From: Pseudomonas alliivorans
GTDB lineage: Bacteria; Pseudomonadota; Gammaproteobacteria; Pseudomonadales; Pseudomonadaceae
NCBI RefSeq assembly: GCF_017826695.1
Contig: NZ_JAFFZW010000015.1
Coordinates: 18,492-82,491 of the forward strand
DNA: 64,000 bases
Direction: 5' to 3'
Positions 18,992-28,420 of the stretch are shown piece after piece. Position 1 is the stretch's first letter, and every line of letters starts with the position of its first letter. The notes under the pieces are model-generated. The model did not search any database and was not told where the DNA came from. It saw only the letters and a program-made list of their open reading frames with translations. The position numbers and the translations under genes were made by a program.

Positions 18992-19261
18992 GTTACGTCC
19001 ATCTCACCCGCCGCGCGACGACTTTATGACGCCAGTTAAACGTCAACTAGCGTCCCGCTTGTCCGACAAGAAAATTTTCTCAAAAAATAAACAAAATTTT
19101 TAGGTAGTAGCACTTTAGCCTTTCGCAATAATGGCACTATTATATCAAGCAACGTCAACCCCCCGGCCACAAGGGACTTCGCCCTACTGCGCCATCAGTA
19201 TGCAACTAGCAATGTCACAAAATTGATACGTCAAAATCTCCGAAACAGGACGAGCGGCCCG
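18992..19261. promoter_or_regulatory. Far-upstream regulatory region of algD
   Basis: This gene-free region precedes the algD promoter. It holds the palindrome CTTGTCCGACAAG (19058-19070) and an AT-rich tract (19070-19150) unlike the GC-rich neighbourhood. In Pseudomonas, algD transcription depends on remote sites for AlgR, AmrZ, AlgB and IHF-type proteins; I cannot assign individual sites with confidence. Confidence 0.55.
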
Positions 19262-19289
19262 GAACTAAATGGGAAACCTTACGCTCCTA
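19262..19289 (+). promoter_or_regulatory. AlgU (sigma-22/AlgT) promoter of the alginate operon
   Basis: The -35 element GAACTA (19262-19267), a 17-base spacer and the -10 element TCCTA (19285-19289) fit the extracytoplasmic AlgU promoter (GAACTT-N16/17-TCNNA) seen before algD. The last -35 base is A instead of T. Transcription would start near 19296, leaving a leader of about 470 nt before algD. Confidence 0.8.
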
Positions 19290-19766
19290 CATCCCGTAAC
19301 AATTCTCGGCCATCCTGTAGGAGATCACCTACAGCGAAGCGAGGACAAAGGGAAGTTACCCGCAGGCAGTCCTTTTCCCCTGGAAGAGGCTGCAGGTACC
19401 GAAATTAAAACTCATATCACTAGTTGAAGTAGGTAGACAGGCGAAGCACCGGAATGGTGTGGCGCGCAGGACTCGACAATGACCGCCAAGGCTCTGGCCA
19501 AAGGCTTTCAGCTCCTGATCCGCCGTCGATCGCTATACATGGAGTGGTTTACTGCATCCAAGAGAGCAGGGCCCCGCCCGGAAGGACAGGTCACCTGCCG
19601 CTTGTACTTAGTGTCATTTGGGTTCGCCTCGCTTGTTTGGGCACTCACTCTTAAATATGCCTGCGTTAGTTAGATGGCCTTACACGCTGTCACGACTCGC
19701 GTGTGACATCTGCTGGCCAAAATTAATATCCAGCCAACTTATGGCGTGAAAATCGAGGAGAGTACG
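19290..19766 (+). other. Long untranslated leader of algD
   Basis: About 470 bases lie between the predicted AlgU promoter and the algD start. Short ORFs present here (for example around 19454-19673) have no recognisable product and poor start contexts, so I treat the region as a 5' leader. A long algD leader is also known in other pseudomonads, where it is a target of post-transcriptional and regulator-binding control. Confidence 0.6.
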
Positions 19767-21083
19767 ATGCGTATCAGCATCTTTGGTTTGGGTTATGTCG
19801 GTGCAGTCTGTGCCGGTTGCCTTTCTGCACGGGGTCATGAAGTTGTTGGTGTGGATATCTCCAGCACCAAGATCGACCTGATCAATAACGGCAAATCGCC
19901 CATCGTTGAACCGGGTCTGGAAGACCTGCTGGCGCAAGGTATTCGTACGGGCAAACTGCGTGGCACTACGGACTTCTCCGAAGCTATTCGCGCCACCGAT
20001 CTGTCGATGATCTGCGTAGGTACACCGAGCAAGAAAAACGGCGATCTGGAACTCGATTTCATCGAATCCGTCTGCCGCGAAATCGGTTACGTGCTGCGTG
20101 AAAAGACATCCCGTCACACCATCGTGGTCCGCAGCACCGTACTGCCAGGCACCGTTGCCAATGTTGTCATCCCGATTCTGGAAGACTGCTCCGGCAAGAA
20201 AGCGGGCGTGGACTTCGGCGTTGCAGTGAACCCTGAGTTCCTGCGTGAAAGCACCGCGATCAAGGACTACGACCTGCCACCGATGACCGTCATCGGCGAG
20301 TTCGACAAGGCATCGGGCGACGTTCTGCAATCGCTGTACGAAGAACTGGACGCACCGATCATCCGCAAGGACATCGCCGTTGCCGAAATGATCAAGTACA
20401 CCTGCAACGTGTGGCACGCCACCAAAGTCACCTTCGCCAACGAAATCGGCAACATTGCCAAGGCCGTCGGCGTCGATGGCCGTGAAGTGATGGACGTGGT
20501 CTGCCAGGACAAGGCACTGAACCTGTCTCAGTACTACATGCGCCCAGGCTTCGCATTCGGCGGTTCCTGCCTGCCGAAGGACGTTCGCGCCCTGACCTAC
20601 CGTGCCAGCACGCTGGACGTTGAAGCGCCGCTGCTCAACTCCCTGATGCGCAGCAACGTTTCTCAGGTGCAGAACGCTTTCGACATGGTTGCCAGCTACG
20701 ACAGCCGCAAGGTTGCACTGCTGGGTCTGAGCTTCAAGGCCGGCACCGACGACCTGCGCGAAAGCCCGCTCGTAGAGCTGGCCGAAATGCTGATCGGCAA
20801 GGGCTTCGACCTGAGCATCTTCGACAGCAACGTTGAATACGCACGTGTTCACGGCGCGAACAAAGACTACATCGAATCGAAAATCCCGCACGTTTCCTCG
20901 CTGCTGAATTCCGACTTCGACCAGGTCATCAACGACTCTGACGTAATCATCCTGGGCAACCGCGACGAGCGCTTCCGCACACTCGCCGACAAGACCCCTG
21001 AAGGCAAGCGCGTCATCGACCTGGTGGGCTTCATGTCCAAGGCCACCAGTGAAGATGGCCGTGCCGAAGGTATCTGCTGGTAA
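19767..21083 (+). CDS. algD: GDP-mannose 6-dehydrogenase
   Basis: This 438-residue enzyme oxidises GDP-mannose to GDP-mannuronate with two NAD+, the committed step of alginate synthesis. The start at 19767 (MRISIFGLGYVG) is chosen over an upstream GTG because GAGGAG lies 7 bases before it and because it places the catalytic cysteine of GGSCLPKD at C268, as in P. aeruginosa AlgD. An N-terminal Rossmann NAD-binding domain (GLGYVG), a central helical dimer domain and a C-terminal UDP/GDP-binding domain are recognisable. It is the first gene of the operon. Confidence 0.97.
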   Translation: MRISIFGLGYVGAVCAGCLSARGHEVVGVDISSTKIDLINNGKSPIVEPGLEDLLAQGIRTGKLRGTTDFSEAIRATDLSMICVGTPSKKNGDLELDFIESVCREIGYVLREKTSRHTIVVRSTVLPGTVANVVIPILEDCSGKKAGVDFGVAVNPEFLRESTAIKDYDLPPMTVIGEFDKASGDVLQSLYEELDAPIIRKDIAVAEMIKYTCNVWHATKVTFANEIGNIAKAVGVDGREVMDVVCQDKALNLSQYYMRPGFAFGGSCLPKDVRALTYRASTLDVEAPLLNSLMRSNVSQVQNAFDMVASYDSRKVALLGLSFKAGTDDLRESPLVELAEMLIGKGFDLSIFDSNVEYARVHGANKDYIESKIPHVSSLLNSDFDQVINDSDVIILGNRDERFRTLADKTPEGKRVIDLVGFMSKATSEDGRAEGICW

Positions 21084-21090
21084 ATCAGCC

Positions 21091-21159
21091 GCAAGCCACA
21101 AGCGCCAAGCTCCAGGCCACTCGTTCAAGCACTGCTTGGGCCTGGGGCTTGAGGCTTGC
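21091..21159. repeat. Extended palindrome between algD and alg8
   Basis: GCAAGCCACAAGC (21091-21103) is the inverted complement of GCTTGAGGCTTGC (21147-21159) with one mismatch, and inside it CCAGGCC (21112-21118) pairs with GGCCTGG (21139-21145). The element could be a REP-like repeat or an mRNA processing/stability hairpin between the first two operon genes. Confidence 0.75.
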
Positions 21160-21181
21160 AACTGACTTAGGGATACAGATT

Positions 21182-22663
21182 ATGCAGAGGCTAAAACACG
21201 GCCTTTTACAGGCCGCCGGTTGGCTGTTTTATCTAAGTTTATTAATGGGTATTGCCACGGCATTGCCCACCAGTATCTTCGACTCGCAGTCGAAGAACTT
21301 TATCTTTCTGATTGGCGCCGTGGGTATCTGGCGTTATTCAATGGGTATTACGCACTTTGTGCGCGGGATGATCTTTCTGTACATCGTTTATCCGCACTTG
21401 CGCCGCAAGGTTCAAAAGTTGGGTAAGGCAGCAGATCCGTCCCATGTGTTTCTGATGGTCACCAGCTTTCGTATCGACGCGCTGACCACCGCTCAGGTGT
21501 ACAGCTCGGTCATTCGTGAAGCGATCAATTGCGGTCTGCCGACCACCATCGTCTGCTCGCTGGTGGAAATGTCCGATGAGCTGCTGGTCAAGGCGATGTG
21601 GGCCCGTCTCAACCCGCCGGACCGCGTGAAGCTGGACTTCGTGCGCATCCCTGGCACCGGCAAGCGTGACGGTCTGGCCTACGGTTTCCGTGCCATATCC
21701 CGCCACCTTCCGGACGAGCGCGCGGTCGTCGCGGTAATCGACGGTGACACCGTTCTGAACGAAGGCGTCGTGGCCAAGACCGTGCCGTGGTTCCAGCTGT
21801 TCGAAAACGTCGGCGGCCTGACCACCAACGAGTTCTGTGAAGTGCGCGGCGGTTACATCATGAGCGAGTGGCACAAGCTGCGTTTCGCTCAGCGTCACAT
21901 CAACATGTGCTCGATGGCCCTGTCCAAGCGCGTGCTGACCATGACCGGCCGCATGTCGGTATTCCGCGCCACAGTGGTCACCGACCCCGAGTTCATCGCC
22001 GACGTGGAAAGCGACTCGCTCAACCACTGGCGTCTGGGCACGTTCCGGTTCCTGACCGGCGACGACAAATCCAGCTGGTTCAGCCTGATGCGCCTTGGAT
22101 ACGACACCTTCTACGTGCCGGATGCCGCGATCAACACGGTCGAGCACCCGCCCGAGAAGAGCTTCCTCAAGGCCAGCCGCAAGCTGATGTACCGCTGGTA
22201 CGGCAACAACCTGCGTCAAAACTCGCGTGCGCTGGGTCTGGGTATTCGTCGCCTTGGCCTGTTCACCAGTGTGGTGCTGTTCGACCAGCGTGTATCGATG
22301 TGGACTTCCATCCTCGGTCTGACGGTCGCCATCATCGCCAGCTTCAAGTACGGCGGAGCCTTTCTGCTGATGTACCTGCTGTGGATCGGCATGACCCGCC
22401 TGATCCTCACGCTGCTGCTGTCCTTCTCGGGACACAGGATCGGCCCTGCCTACCCCCTGATTCTCTATTACAACCAGATCGTCGGCGCCCTCATGAAGAT
22501 CTACGTCTTCTTCCGACTGGACCGCCAGTCCTGGACGCGCCAGGACACCAAACTCAGCCGCGACATGGCCAGCTTTCAGGGTTGGTTCAACACGTGGTCT
22601 TCCCGAACCATGACTTTCTCGGCTGGCACCATCTTCGTCGCCGTGCTGTTGACGATGGTTTGA
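21182..22663 (+). CDS. alg8: Mannuronan synthase, glycosyltransferase subunit
   Basis: This 493-residue inner-membrane family-2 glycosyltransferase polymerises GDP-mannuronate. The start at 21182 gives the conserved MQRLKHGLLQAAGW N-terminus and the P. aeruginosa-like length (494). Two N-terminal membrane segments, a cytosolic GT2 domain with the nucleotide-binding D187-G-D189 motif (VIDGDTV), the acceptor-site region VESDS and several C-terminal membrane helices are visible. It works with Alg44, which supplies c-di-GMP activation. Confidence 0.97.
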   Translation: MQRLKHGLLQAAGWLFYLSLLMGIATALPTSIFDSQSKNFIFLIGAVGIWRYSMGITHFVRGMIFLYIVYPHLRRKVQKLGKAADPSHVFLMVTSFRIDALTTAQVYSSVIREAINCGLPTTIVCSLVEMSDELLVKAMWARLNPPDRVKLDFVRIPGTGKRDGLAYGFRAISRHLPDERAVVAVIDGDTVLNEGVVAKTVPWFQLFENVGGLTTNEFCEVRGGYIMSEWHKLRFAQRHINMCSMALSKRVLTMTGRMSVFRATVVTDPEFIADVESDSLNHWRLGTFRFLTGDDKSSWFSLMRLGYDTFYVPDAAINTVEHPPEKSFLKASRKLMYRWYGNNLRQNSRALGLGIRRLGLFTSVVLFDQRVSMWTSILGLTVAIIASFKYGGAFLLMYLLWIGMTRLILTLLLSFSGHRIGPAYPLILYYNQIVGALMKIYVFFRLDRQSWTRQDTKLSRDMASFQGWFNTWSSRTMTFSAGTIFVAVLLTMV

Positions 22664-22703
22664 CCGGGCCAACGGATTAATCGCTTAAGTAGGAAAATTA
22701 GCC

Positions 22704-23876
22704 ATGAATACAGCCGTGAATGCGAACGTCGTACATGAATCCGAAGCCCAGCGTCAGCACGCCCGGGTCAAGATCCCTGCCAAACTGCGCCTGCTGAACG
22801 ATCAGCCGAACGCCCCGCTGGTGCGCATCGAAGACCTGTCGGCCGGCGGCCTGAGCTTCATCGCCCCGCAAGGTCAGCGCTATACCGCAGGAGAGGTCAT
22901 CAAGGGCCGCCTGCAGTTCCTGATCGACAACCTCGGTCTGGCCATGGACGTGGAAATGCAGGTCCGCTCGGTGGACAACGCCAGCGGCCGTGTCGGTTGC
23001 CAGTTCCAGAATCTGGAAGCCCAGGACATTGCCACGCTGCGTCACCTGATCACTTCGCACCTGTCCGGCGACATCGTCAGCCTGGGCGAAGTGCTGGCAA
23101 CCCTGCAGCGCGACAACTTCACCAAGGCGCGCAAGGTCAAGGGCAGCGACGGCGGCATGAGCGCCATGGGTCGCCTGCGCGCAGTCACCTTCAGCCTCGG
23201 CATCTTCATCGTCGGTCTGGCAGCATTCGGCTTCATCTTCAAGACCATTTACGGCCTCTACTTCGTGAGCCACGCCTCGGCCGGTCTGGTCTCGATCCCG
23301 AGCATGGACATCACCATGCCGCGCGAAGGCACTGTGCAGAGCCTGGTTCAGCCGAACGGCGAAACCACCAAAGGCGCACCACTGGCGAGCTTCAACACCA
23401 GCATGCTGGAAATGCTCAAAGGCAGCCTGACCGGTGAAGACCTGCAGCCAGCAAAAATCGAAGAGCTGTATGGCAAGCAGATGAGCGGCACCCTGACCAG
23501 CCCGTGTGACTGTGTCGTGGCTCGCCAGCTGGTTGCCGATGGTCAGTACGCCAGCAAAGGTCAGGTGATCTTCCAACTGGTGCCACGCAATGCGCCAGCC
23601 ACGGTTGAAGCACGCTTCACCTATCGCCAGTTCAACGACGTCAAGCCGGGCACCCGTGTCAGCTTCCAGGTCGCGGGCGAGGACAAACTGCGCACTGGCG
23701 AGATCGTCAGCAGCACCAACCTGAGCGACACCGACCTGTCCACCGACATCCGTGTGCAGATCAAGCCTGACGAAAGCCTGAGCAGCTCGCTTGCCGGCCG
23801 TCCTGTCGAAGTGGTCAGTGATCGCGGTCCTTCCGTGAACTGGCTGATCGACAAAGCCGTGGCCGCGGGTCTGTAA
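22704..23876 (+). CDS. alg44: Alginate co-polymerase with c-di-GMP-binding PilZ domain
   Basis: The 390-residue protein has a cytosolic PilZ domain (residues 15-120), one membrane helix (about 160-185) and a periplasmic MFP/HlyD-like domain. The c-di-GMP-binding residues are all present: R17-Q-H-A-R21 and D44-L-S46-A-G-G, at the numbering known for P. aeruginosa Alg44. Binding of c-di-GMP here activates Alg8, so this gene links alginate output to the second messenger. It starts 40 bases after alg8. Confidence 0.97.
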   Translation: MNTAVNANVVHESEAQRQHARVKIPAKLRLLNDQPNAPLVRIEDLSAGGLSFIAPQGQRYTAGEVIKGRLQFLIDNLGLAMDVEMQVRSVDNASGRVGCQFQNLEAQDIATLRHLITSHLSGDIVSLGEVLATLQRDNFTKARKVKGSDGGMSAMGRLRAVTFSLGIFIVGLAAFGFIFKTIYGLYFVSHASAGLVSIPSMDITMPREGTVQSLVQPNGETTKGAPLASFNTSMLEMLKGSLTGEDLQPAKIEELYGKQMSGTLTSPCDCVVARQLVADGQYASKGQVIFQLVPRNAPATVEARFTYRQFNDVKPGTRVSFQVAGEDKLRTGEIVSSTNLSDTDLSTDIRVQIKPDESLSSSLAGRPVEVVSDRGPSVNWLIDKAVAAGL

Positions 23877-23878
23877 TC

Positions 23879-25291
23879 ATGAGCAGCCCATTACGACGCC
23901 TGTCGACCCCCACGCTATTGAGCCTCGCCGTCGCGCTCGGCCTGAGCGGCTGTGCCGGCCTGCCTGACCAACGTCTTGCCAATGAAGCCCTGAAAAACGG
24001 CGACACTGCATTGGCGGAGCAGAACTATCGGCAGCTGGCGGACCTGGGCTACAGCGATGCACAGGTTGGCCTGGCAGATATTCAGGTCAACACCCGCGAC
24101 CCTGCCCTGCTCAAGCAGGCGGAAGCGACCTACCGTGCGGCCGCCGAGACCTCGCCACGGGCGCAATCGCGTCTGGGCCGTCTGCTGGCCGCCAAGCCGG
24201 ACGCAACCGATGCCGAACGTCACGAAGCCGAAGCGCTGCTGAAGAAAGCCTTCGCCAATGGTGAATCCGGCACGCTGGTCCCGCTGGCCATGCTCTATCT
24301 GCAATACCCGCACACCTTCCCGGACGTGAATGCGCAGCAGAAGATCAGCCAGTGGCGCGCCGCCGGTTATCCGGAAGCGGGTCTGGCCCAGGTGCTGCTG
24401 TATCGCACCCAGGGCACCTACGCCGAGCATCTGGATGAAGTGGAAAGCATCTGCAAGCAGGCGCTGGACACGACTGACATCTGCTACGTCGAACTGGCCA
24501 CCGTTTACCAGACGCGTGGTCAGGCCGAGCCGCAGGCAGCCTTGCTCGAACGCCTGAAAAGCGAATACGCCGCTGGCCGCATCGGCGCTCAGCGCGTGGA
24601 CAGTGTGGCGCGTGTACTGGGCGACTCGACCATCGGTACGCCGGACGAAAAGACCGCCCAGCAATTGCTGGAAAACATCGCGCCGGGTTACCCAGCCTCT
24701 TGGGTGACCCTCGCCAAGCTGCTTTACGACTTCCCCGAACTGGGCGACGTCAACAAGATGATGGAATACCTGGACAACGGCCGCGCGGCTGACCAGCCAC
24801 GTGCCGAACTGCTGCTGGGTCGCCTGTACTACGAAGGCAAATGGGTCACGCCCGATGCTTTCAAGGCCGAAGCCCACCTGAAAAAAGCCGCAGCGACGGA
24901 AATCTCTGCCCACTACTACCTGGGTCAGATCTACCGCCGCGGCTACCTCGGCCAGGTCTATCCGCAGAAAGCCGTGGATGAGTTGCTGACCGCCGCACGT
25001 GGTGGCCAGAACAGCGCCGACTTCGCCCTCGCGCAACTGTTCTCACAAGGCAAAGGCACCAAGCCTGATCCGGTCAACGCCTGGGTATTTGCCCAACTGG
25101 CTCTGACCAGCGAAACCCCGCAGGCCACTGAACTGGCCCAGCAACTGAGCACCACACTGCCGCCTGAAAAGCTCGCCGGCGCCAAGGATCTATTGGCACG
25201 TGAGCAAAAAGTCCGGGGCGCAGCCGCCAACCAGAGCGTGATGGCGATGCAGGCCCTGCAAGAAGAAAAAGACGGTGAGGAAGCACTATGA
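23879..25291 (+). CDS. algK: Alginate export lipoprotein AlgK
   Basis: This 470-residue outer-membrane lipoprotein has a signal peptide and lipobox LSGC with lipidated C25, followed by Sel1/TPR-like helical repeats over most of its length (for example LADLGYSDAQVGLADI and LLGRLYYEGKWV). In P. aeruginosa AlgK scaffolds the periplasmic alginate complex and helps place the AlgE porin. It begins 2 bases after alg44, and its stop overlaps the algE start (ATGA). Confidence 0.96.
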   Translation: MSSPLRRLSTPTLLSLAVALGLSGCAGLPDQRLANEALKNGDTALAEQNYRQLADLGYSDAQVGLADIQVNTRDPALLKQAEATYRAAAETSPRAQSRLGRLLAAKPDATDAERHEAEALLKKAFANGESGTLVPLAMLYLQYPHTFPDVNAQQKISQWRAAGYPEAGLAQVLLYRTQGTYAEHLDEVESICKQALDTTDICYVELATVYQTRGQAEPQAALLERLKSEYAAGRIGAQRVDSVARVLGDSTIGTPDEKTAQQLLENIAPGYPASWVTLAKLLYDFPELGDVNKMMEYLDNGRAADQPRAELLLGRLYYEGKWVTPDAFKAEAHLKKAAATEISAHYYLGQIYRRGYLGQVYPQKAVDELLTAARGGQNSADFALAQLFSQGKGTKPDPVNAWVFAQLALTSETPQATELAQQLSTTLPPEKLAGAKDLLAREQKVRGAAANQSVMAMQALQEEKDGEEAL

Positions 25292-26769
25292 AGTTGAATC
25301 CCCTGATGGCCGCCGGCGTGGGCCTTGGCTTCAGCCTGCTGTGGGCCTGCCCGACACTGGCAGCCCTGACCGAAGAACAGAATTTCGGTCTGGAAGTGAA
25401 AGCTACCGGCCAACTGGAAGACGACCGTGATCTGGGCACCCGTTCGGGCGGTGACGTCAGCGGTCTGGGCCTGGACCTGCGTCCATGGGTCTACGGCGAG
25501 CGCGGCAACTGGAGCGGTTACGCCATGGGCCAGGTGGTCACTGCCACAGACACCATTCAGACCGACCCGCTGGAACAGTCCACCGGCGCAGGCGACGGCC
25601 AGACTCAAGTATCGCGTGGCACCGCCAGCGAGCGCGAAGTCGACAAATCCTACGCGGCACTGCGCGAATTCTGGATCGGCTACAGCGGCTTCACGCCCTA
25701 CCCCGGCGAGATCCTGAAAGTCGGTCGTCAGCGTCTGCGCAACGACGACGGTCAGTGGCACGACACCAACATCGAAGCCATCAACTGGACCTTCGATACC
25801 ACGCTGCTGCGTGCCGAACTGGGCGCTGCACAGCGTTTCAGCGAATACCGCACCGACCTGACCGAACTGGCCCCCGACGACGAAGATCGCAAGCACCTGT
25901 TCGGTTCGGCCAGCTACCAGTGGACTCCGGGTCACTGGGCAGGCGTGCGTGCGCACTACAGCCACGACAACGGCAAGCTCAAGGACCAGGGTCAGGAACT
26001 CGACGACCTGGACAAGACGTCCAATGGCAACCTGACCTGGCTGGGTCTGCAGGCTGACAGCGATGCTTACAACTACCGCAACACCAATCAGCTCAACTAC
26101 TGGGGCAGCCTGACCTGGCTCAACGGCGACCGTGACGAGATCGGTGTCAACGGCGTGAATGACCAGTACTTTGCGGGCGAAAAGAACAGCCGTGACATGA
26201 ACGGCTGGGCCACCGACCTGGGCCTGCGCCTGCGTCTGGATCCTCAGTGGCAAGTCGGTGCGGCCTACTCGCGCGCCAGCAAGGATTACGTTCAGAACGG
26301 CCTGGAAAGCAACCGTTCGAACTGGACCGGCACCCGCTCGCGTATTCACCGCTTCGGTGAAGCCTTCCAGGGCGAAATGGCCAACGTGGAAACCGGCTCG
26401 TTGTTCGCTTCCTGGCAGATGAACGAGCAATACGACGCCTCGCTGATCTACCACAAGTTCCGCCGTGTCGACGGCAACACCGGTATCGGTGGCTCGGGGA
26501 TCAACGCTGTTCGCGAGAACGGCGACAGCAATACCTTCAGCTCGCTGCCGCTGGAAGACGGTCGCAAGGATCTGGGTCAGGAAATGGACCTGGTCGTGAC
26601 CAAGTACTTCAAACAGGGCCTGCTGCCAGCCTCGTTGAGCCAGTCCTTCGACGAACCGTCGGCTCTGGTGCGCTTGCGTGCCGGCGTCTTCAAGCCCGGC
26701 GACGCGTACCACAACGGCGTGGATGAATACATGCACCGCGCCATTGTCGACGTCATCTGGCGCTTCTGA
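25288..26769 (+). CDS. algE: Alginate export outer-membrane porin AlgE
   Basis: This 493-residue outer-membrane beta-barrel secretes the polymer. A signal peptide (cleavage near residue 26, after TLAA) is followed by alternating amphipathic strands rich in Trp/Tyr and Arg, ending in the C-terminal aromatic residue (VIWRF) typical of outer-membrane proteins. Homologues are 18-stranded barrels with an Arg-lined, electropositive pore. The start overlaps algK by 4 bases. Confidence 0.96.
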   Translation: MKLNPLMAAGVGLGFSLLWACPTLAALTEEQNFGLEVKATGQLEDDRDLGTRSGGDVSGLGLDLRPWVYGERGNWSGYAMGQVVTATDTIQTDPLEQSTGAGDGQTQVSRGTASEREVDKSYAALREFWIGYSGFTPYPGEILKVGRQRLRNDDGQWHDTNIEAINWTFDTTLLRAELGAAQRFSEYRTDLTELAPDDEDRKHLFGSASYQWTPGHWAGVRAHYSHDNGKLKDQGQELDDLDKTSNGNLTWLGLQADSDAYNYRNTNQLNYWGSLTWLNGDRDEIGVNGVNDQYFAGEKNSRDMNGWATDLGLRLRLDPQWQVGAAYSRASKDYVQNGLESNRSNWTGTRSRIHRFGEAFQGEMANVETGSLFASWQMNEQYDASLIYHKFRRVDGNTGIGGSGINAVRENGDSNTFSSLPLEDGRKDLGQEMDLVVTKYFKQGLLPASLSQSFDEPSALVRLRAGVFKPGDAYHNGVDEYMHRAIVDVIWRF

Positions 26770-26795
26770 TGCGAACCGCCAAAGGAGTGCCACAG

Positions 26796-28406
26796 ATGAA
26801 CAGTCAAGCAAGCAACGGACGTAGCCGCACCTGGCCACACGCCCTGCTGGAAAGCGCCGTGCTGAGCAGCGCGCTGCTGATGGCCAGCGGTGCCGCACTG
26901 GCCAACGCGCCTGTCACCCCCGAGGCGCCGAAGGCGGTGGTCAAGGAGCTGCAACAGGCCAAGACCTACACCATCACCAGCCCGCCAACCGCGCCGCTGG
27001 AGATGGCCAAGCCGGTACTGCCCGACCTCAGCGGCTACACCGCAGAAGCGGCACTGAAAAAGATTGTGCGCAACAAGCCGGGCAAGGTCACCGTTGCCCG
27101 GATGATGGAAGAAACCGGCCTGAAGGAATTCATCGGCGGCGACAACAAGATGGCTGAATGGGTCGTCCGTCAGAAGGGTATCCCACAAGCGATCATGATC
27201 TCCGACGGTTATGTGAATCTTCAGGACCTGGTCAAGAAGGTGCCCAAGCAGTTTCTGAATGAAGTGTCGCCGGGCGTCTACGTGGCGCGCCTGCCGATTC
27301 TGGTCAAGGAAACCGGTATCTTCGAGATCGACAGCAAGACCAGGGAATTGCGTCTGTCCCAGGAGAAAGGTTCGTTCATCGTCAGCGAAGGCAAGATGTT
27401 GATCACCCATACTCAGGTCAACGCCTGGAGTGAGACCCGCAACAGCCTGGCGACGTATCGCAAGCCTGACGAGTTTCGCCCGTTCGTGCTGACCTGGGGC
27501 GGTTCGCAAACCTGGATCGCCAACACCAAAATGGCAAGCATGGGTTACGACCAGAGCAAGTCCTACGGTGTCAGTATTTCGCAATACACGCCGAACACCG
27601 CGAAGATCCTCAAGCGTGCCGAGCCGACCGGCTGGATCATTGATTCCGAGTTCTCGGACATGTGGTACGGCTTCTACTGCTACGAGACGCGTGACTTCGT
27701 GGTCAAGGGCAACACCTACCGCGACAACATCGTCTACGGCATTGACCCGCACGACCGTTCCCACGGTCTGATCATTGCCGAGAACGACGTCTACGGGACC
27801 AAGAAGAAGCACGGGATCATTATTTCCCGAGAAGTCGACAACAGCTTCATCTTCCGCAACAAGAGCCATGACAACAAGTTGTCCGGCGTGGTCCTGGACC
27901 GTAACAGCGTCGGCAACATCGTCGCCTACAACGAGATCTACCAGAACCACACCGACGGCATCACCCTGTACGAAAGCGGCAACAACCTGCTGTGGGGCAA
28001 CCGTGTGATTGCCAATCGCCGCCACGGTATCCGCGTACGTAACAGTGTGAACATCAAGCTGTACGAAAACATCGCCACCGGTAACGGGCTGATGGGCGTC
28101 TACGGCCACATCAAGGACCTCAGCGATACCGACCGCGACATCGAGCTCGATCCGTTCGACGCTCAGGTGTCGCTGATCATGGTCGGCGGCGAACTGGCCA
28201 GCAACGGCTCCGGCCCGCTGTCCATCGACTCGCCCTTGAGTGTCGAGCTGTATCGCGTCTCGATGCTGGCCCCGACCAAGGAAGTCGGCATCAGCCTCAA
28301 CGGCATTCTGGGCGAGCGCCAGAACGAGATCCTCGACCTGCTGGTACGCCAGAAGAAAGCCGTATTGATCGACCCCGTCGAAAGCCAGACCGAGCTGCGG
28401 GAATGA
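26796..28406 (+). CDS. algG: Poly(beta-D-mannuronate) C5-epimerase AlgG
   Basis: This 536-residue periplasmic epimerase converts mannuronate to guluronate residues in the nascent polymer. The start at 26796 is preceded by AAAGGAG and places the catalytic motif D317-P-H319-D320 at exactly the numbering reported for P. syringae AlgG. A signal peptide (about residues 1-40) and a right-handed parallel beta-helix made of carbohydrate-binding/sugar-hydrolase repeats (RDNIVYGIDPHDRSHG, NKLSGVVLDRNSVGN and similar) follow. Confidence 0.97.
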   Translation: MNSQASNGRSRTWPHALLESAVLSSALLMASGAALANAPVTPEAPKAVVKELQQAKTYTITSPPTAPLEMAKPVLPDLSGYTAEAALKKIVRNKPGKVTVARMMEETGLKEFIGGDNKMAEWVVRQKGIPQAIMISDGYVNLQDLVKKVPKQFLNEVSPGVYVARLPILVKETGIFEIDSKTRELRLSQEKGSFIVSEGKMLITHTQVNAWSETRNSLATYRKPDEFRPFVLTWGGSQTWIANTKMASMGYDQSKSYGVSISQYTPNTAKILKRAEPTGWIIDSEFSDMWYGFYCYETRDFVVKGNTYRDNIVYGIDPHDRSHGLIIAENDVYGTKKKHGIIISREVDNSFIFRNKSHDNKLSGVVLDRNSVGNIVAYNEIYQNHTDGITLYESGNNLLWGNRVIANRRHGIRVRNSVNIKLYENIATGNGLMGVYGHIKDLSDTDRDIELDPFDAQVSLIMVGGELASNGSGPLSIDSPLSVELYRVSMLAPTKEVGISLNGILGERQNEILDLLVRQKKAVLIDPVESQTELRE

Positions 28407-28420
28407 GGAAGGGTATTGTT

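Noticed and set aside
19680..21161. Long minus-strand reading frame (493 residues) opposite algD
   Set aside because: It is a GC-driven shadow of algD; no domain is recognisable.
24958..26898. Minus-strand reading frame of 646 residues opposite algK/algE
   Set aside because: It is antisense to two certain genes; no family features.
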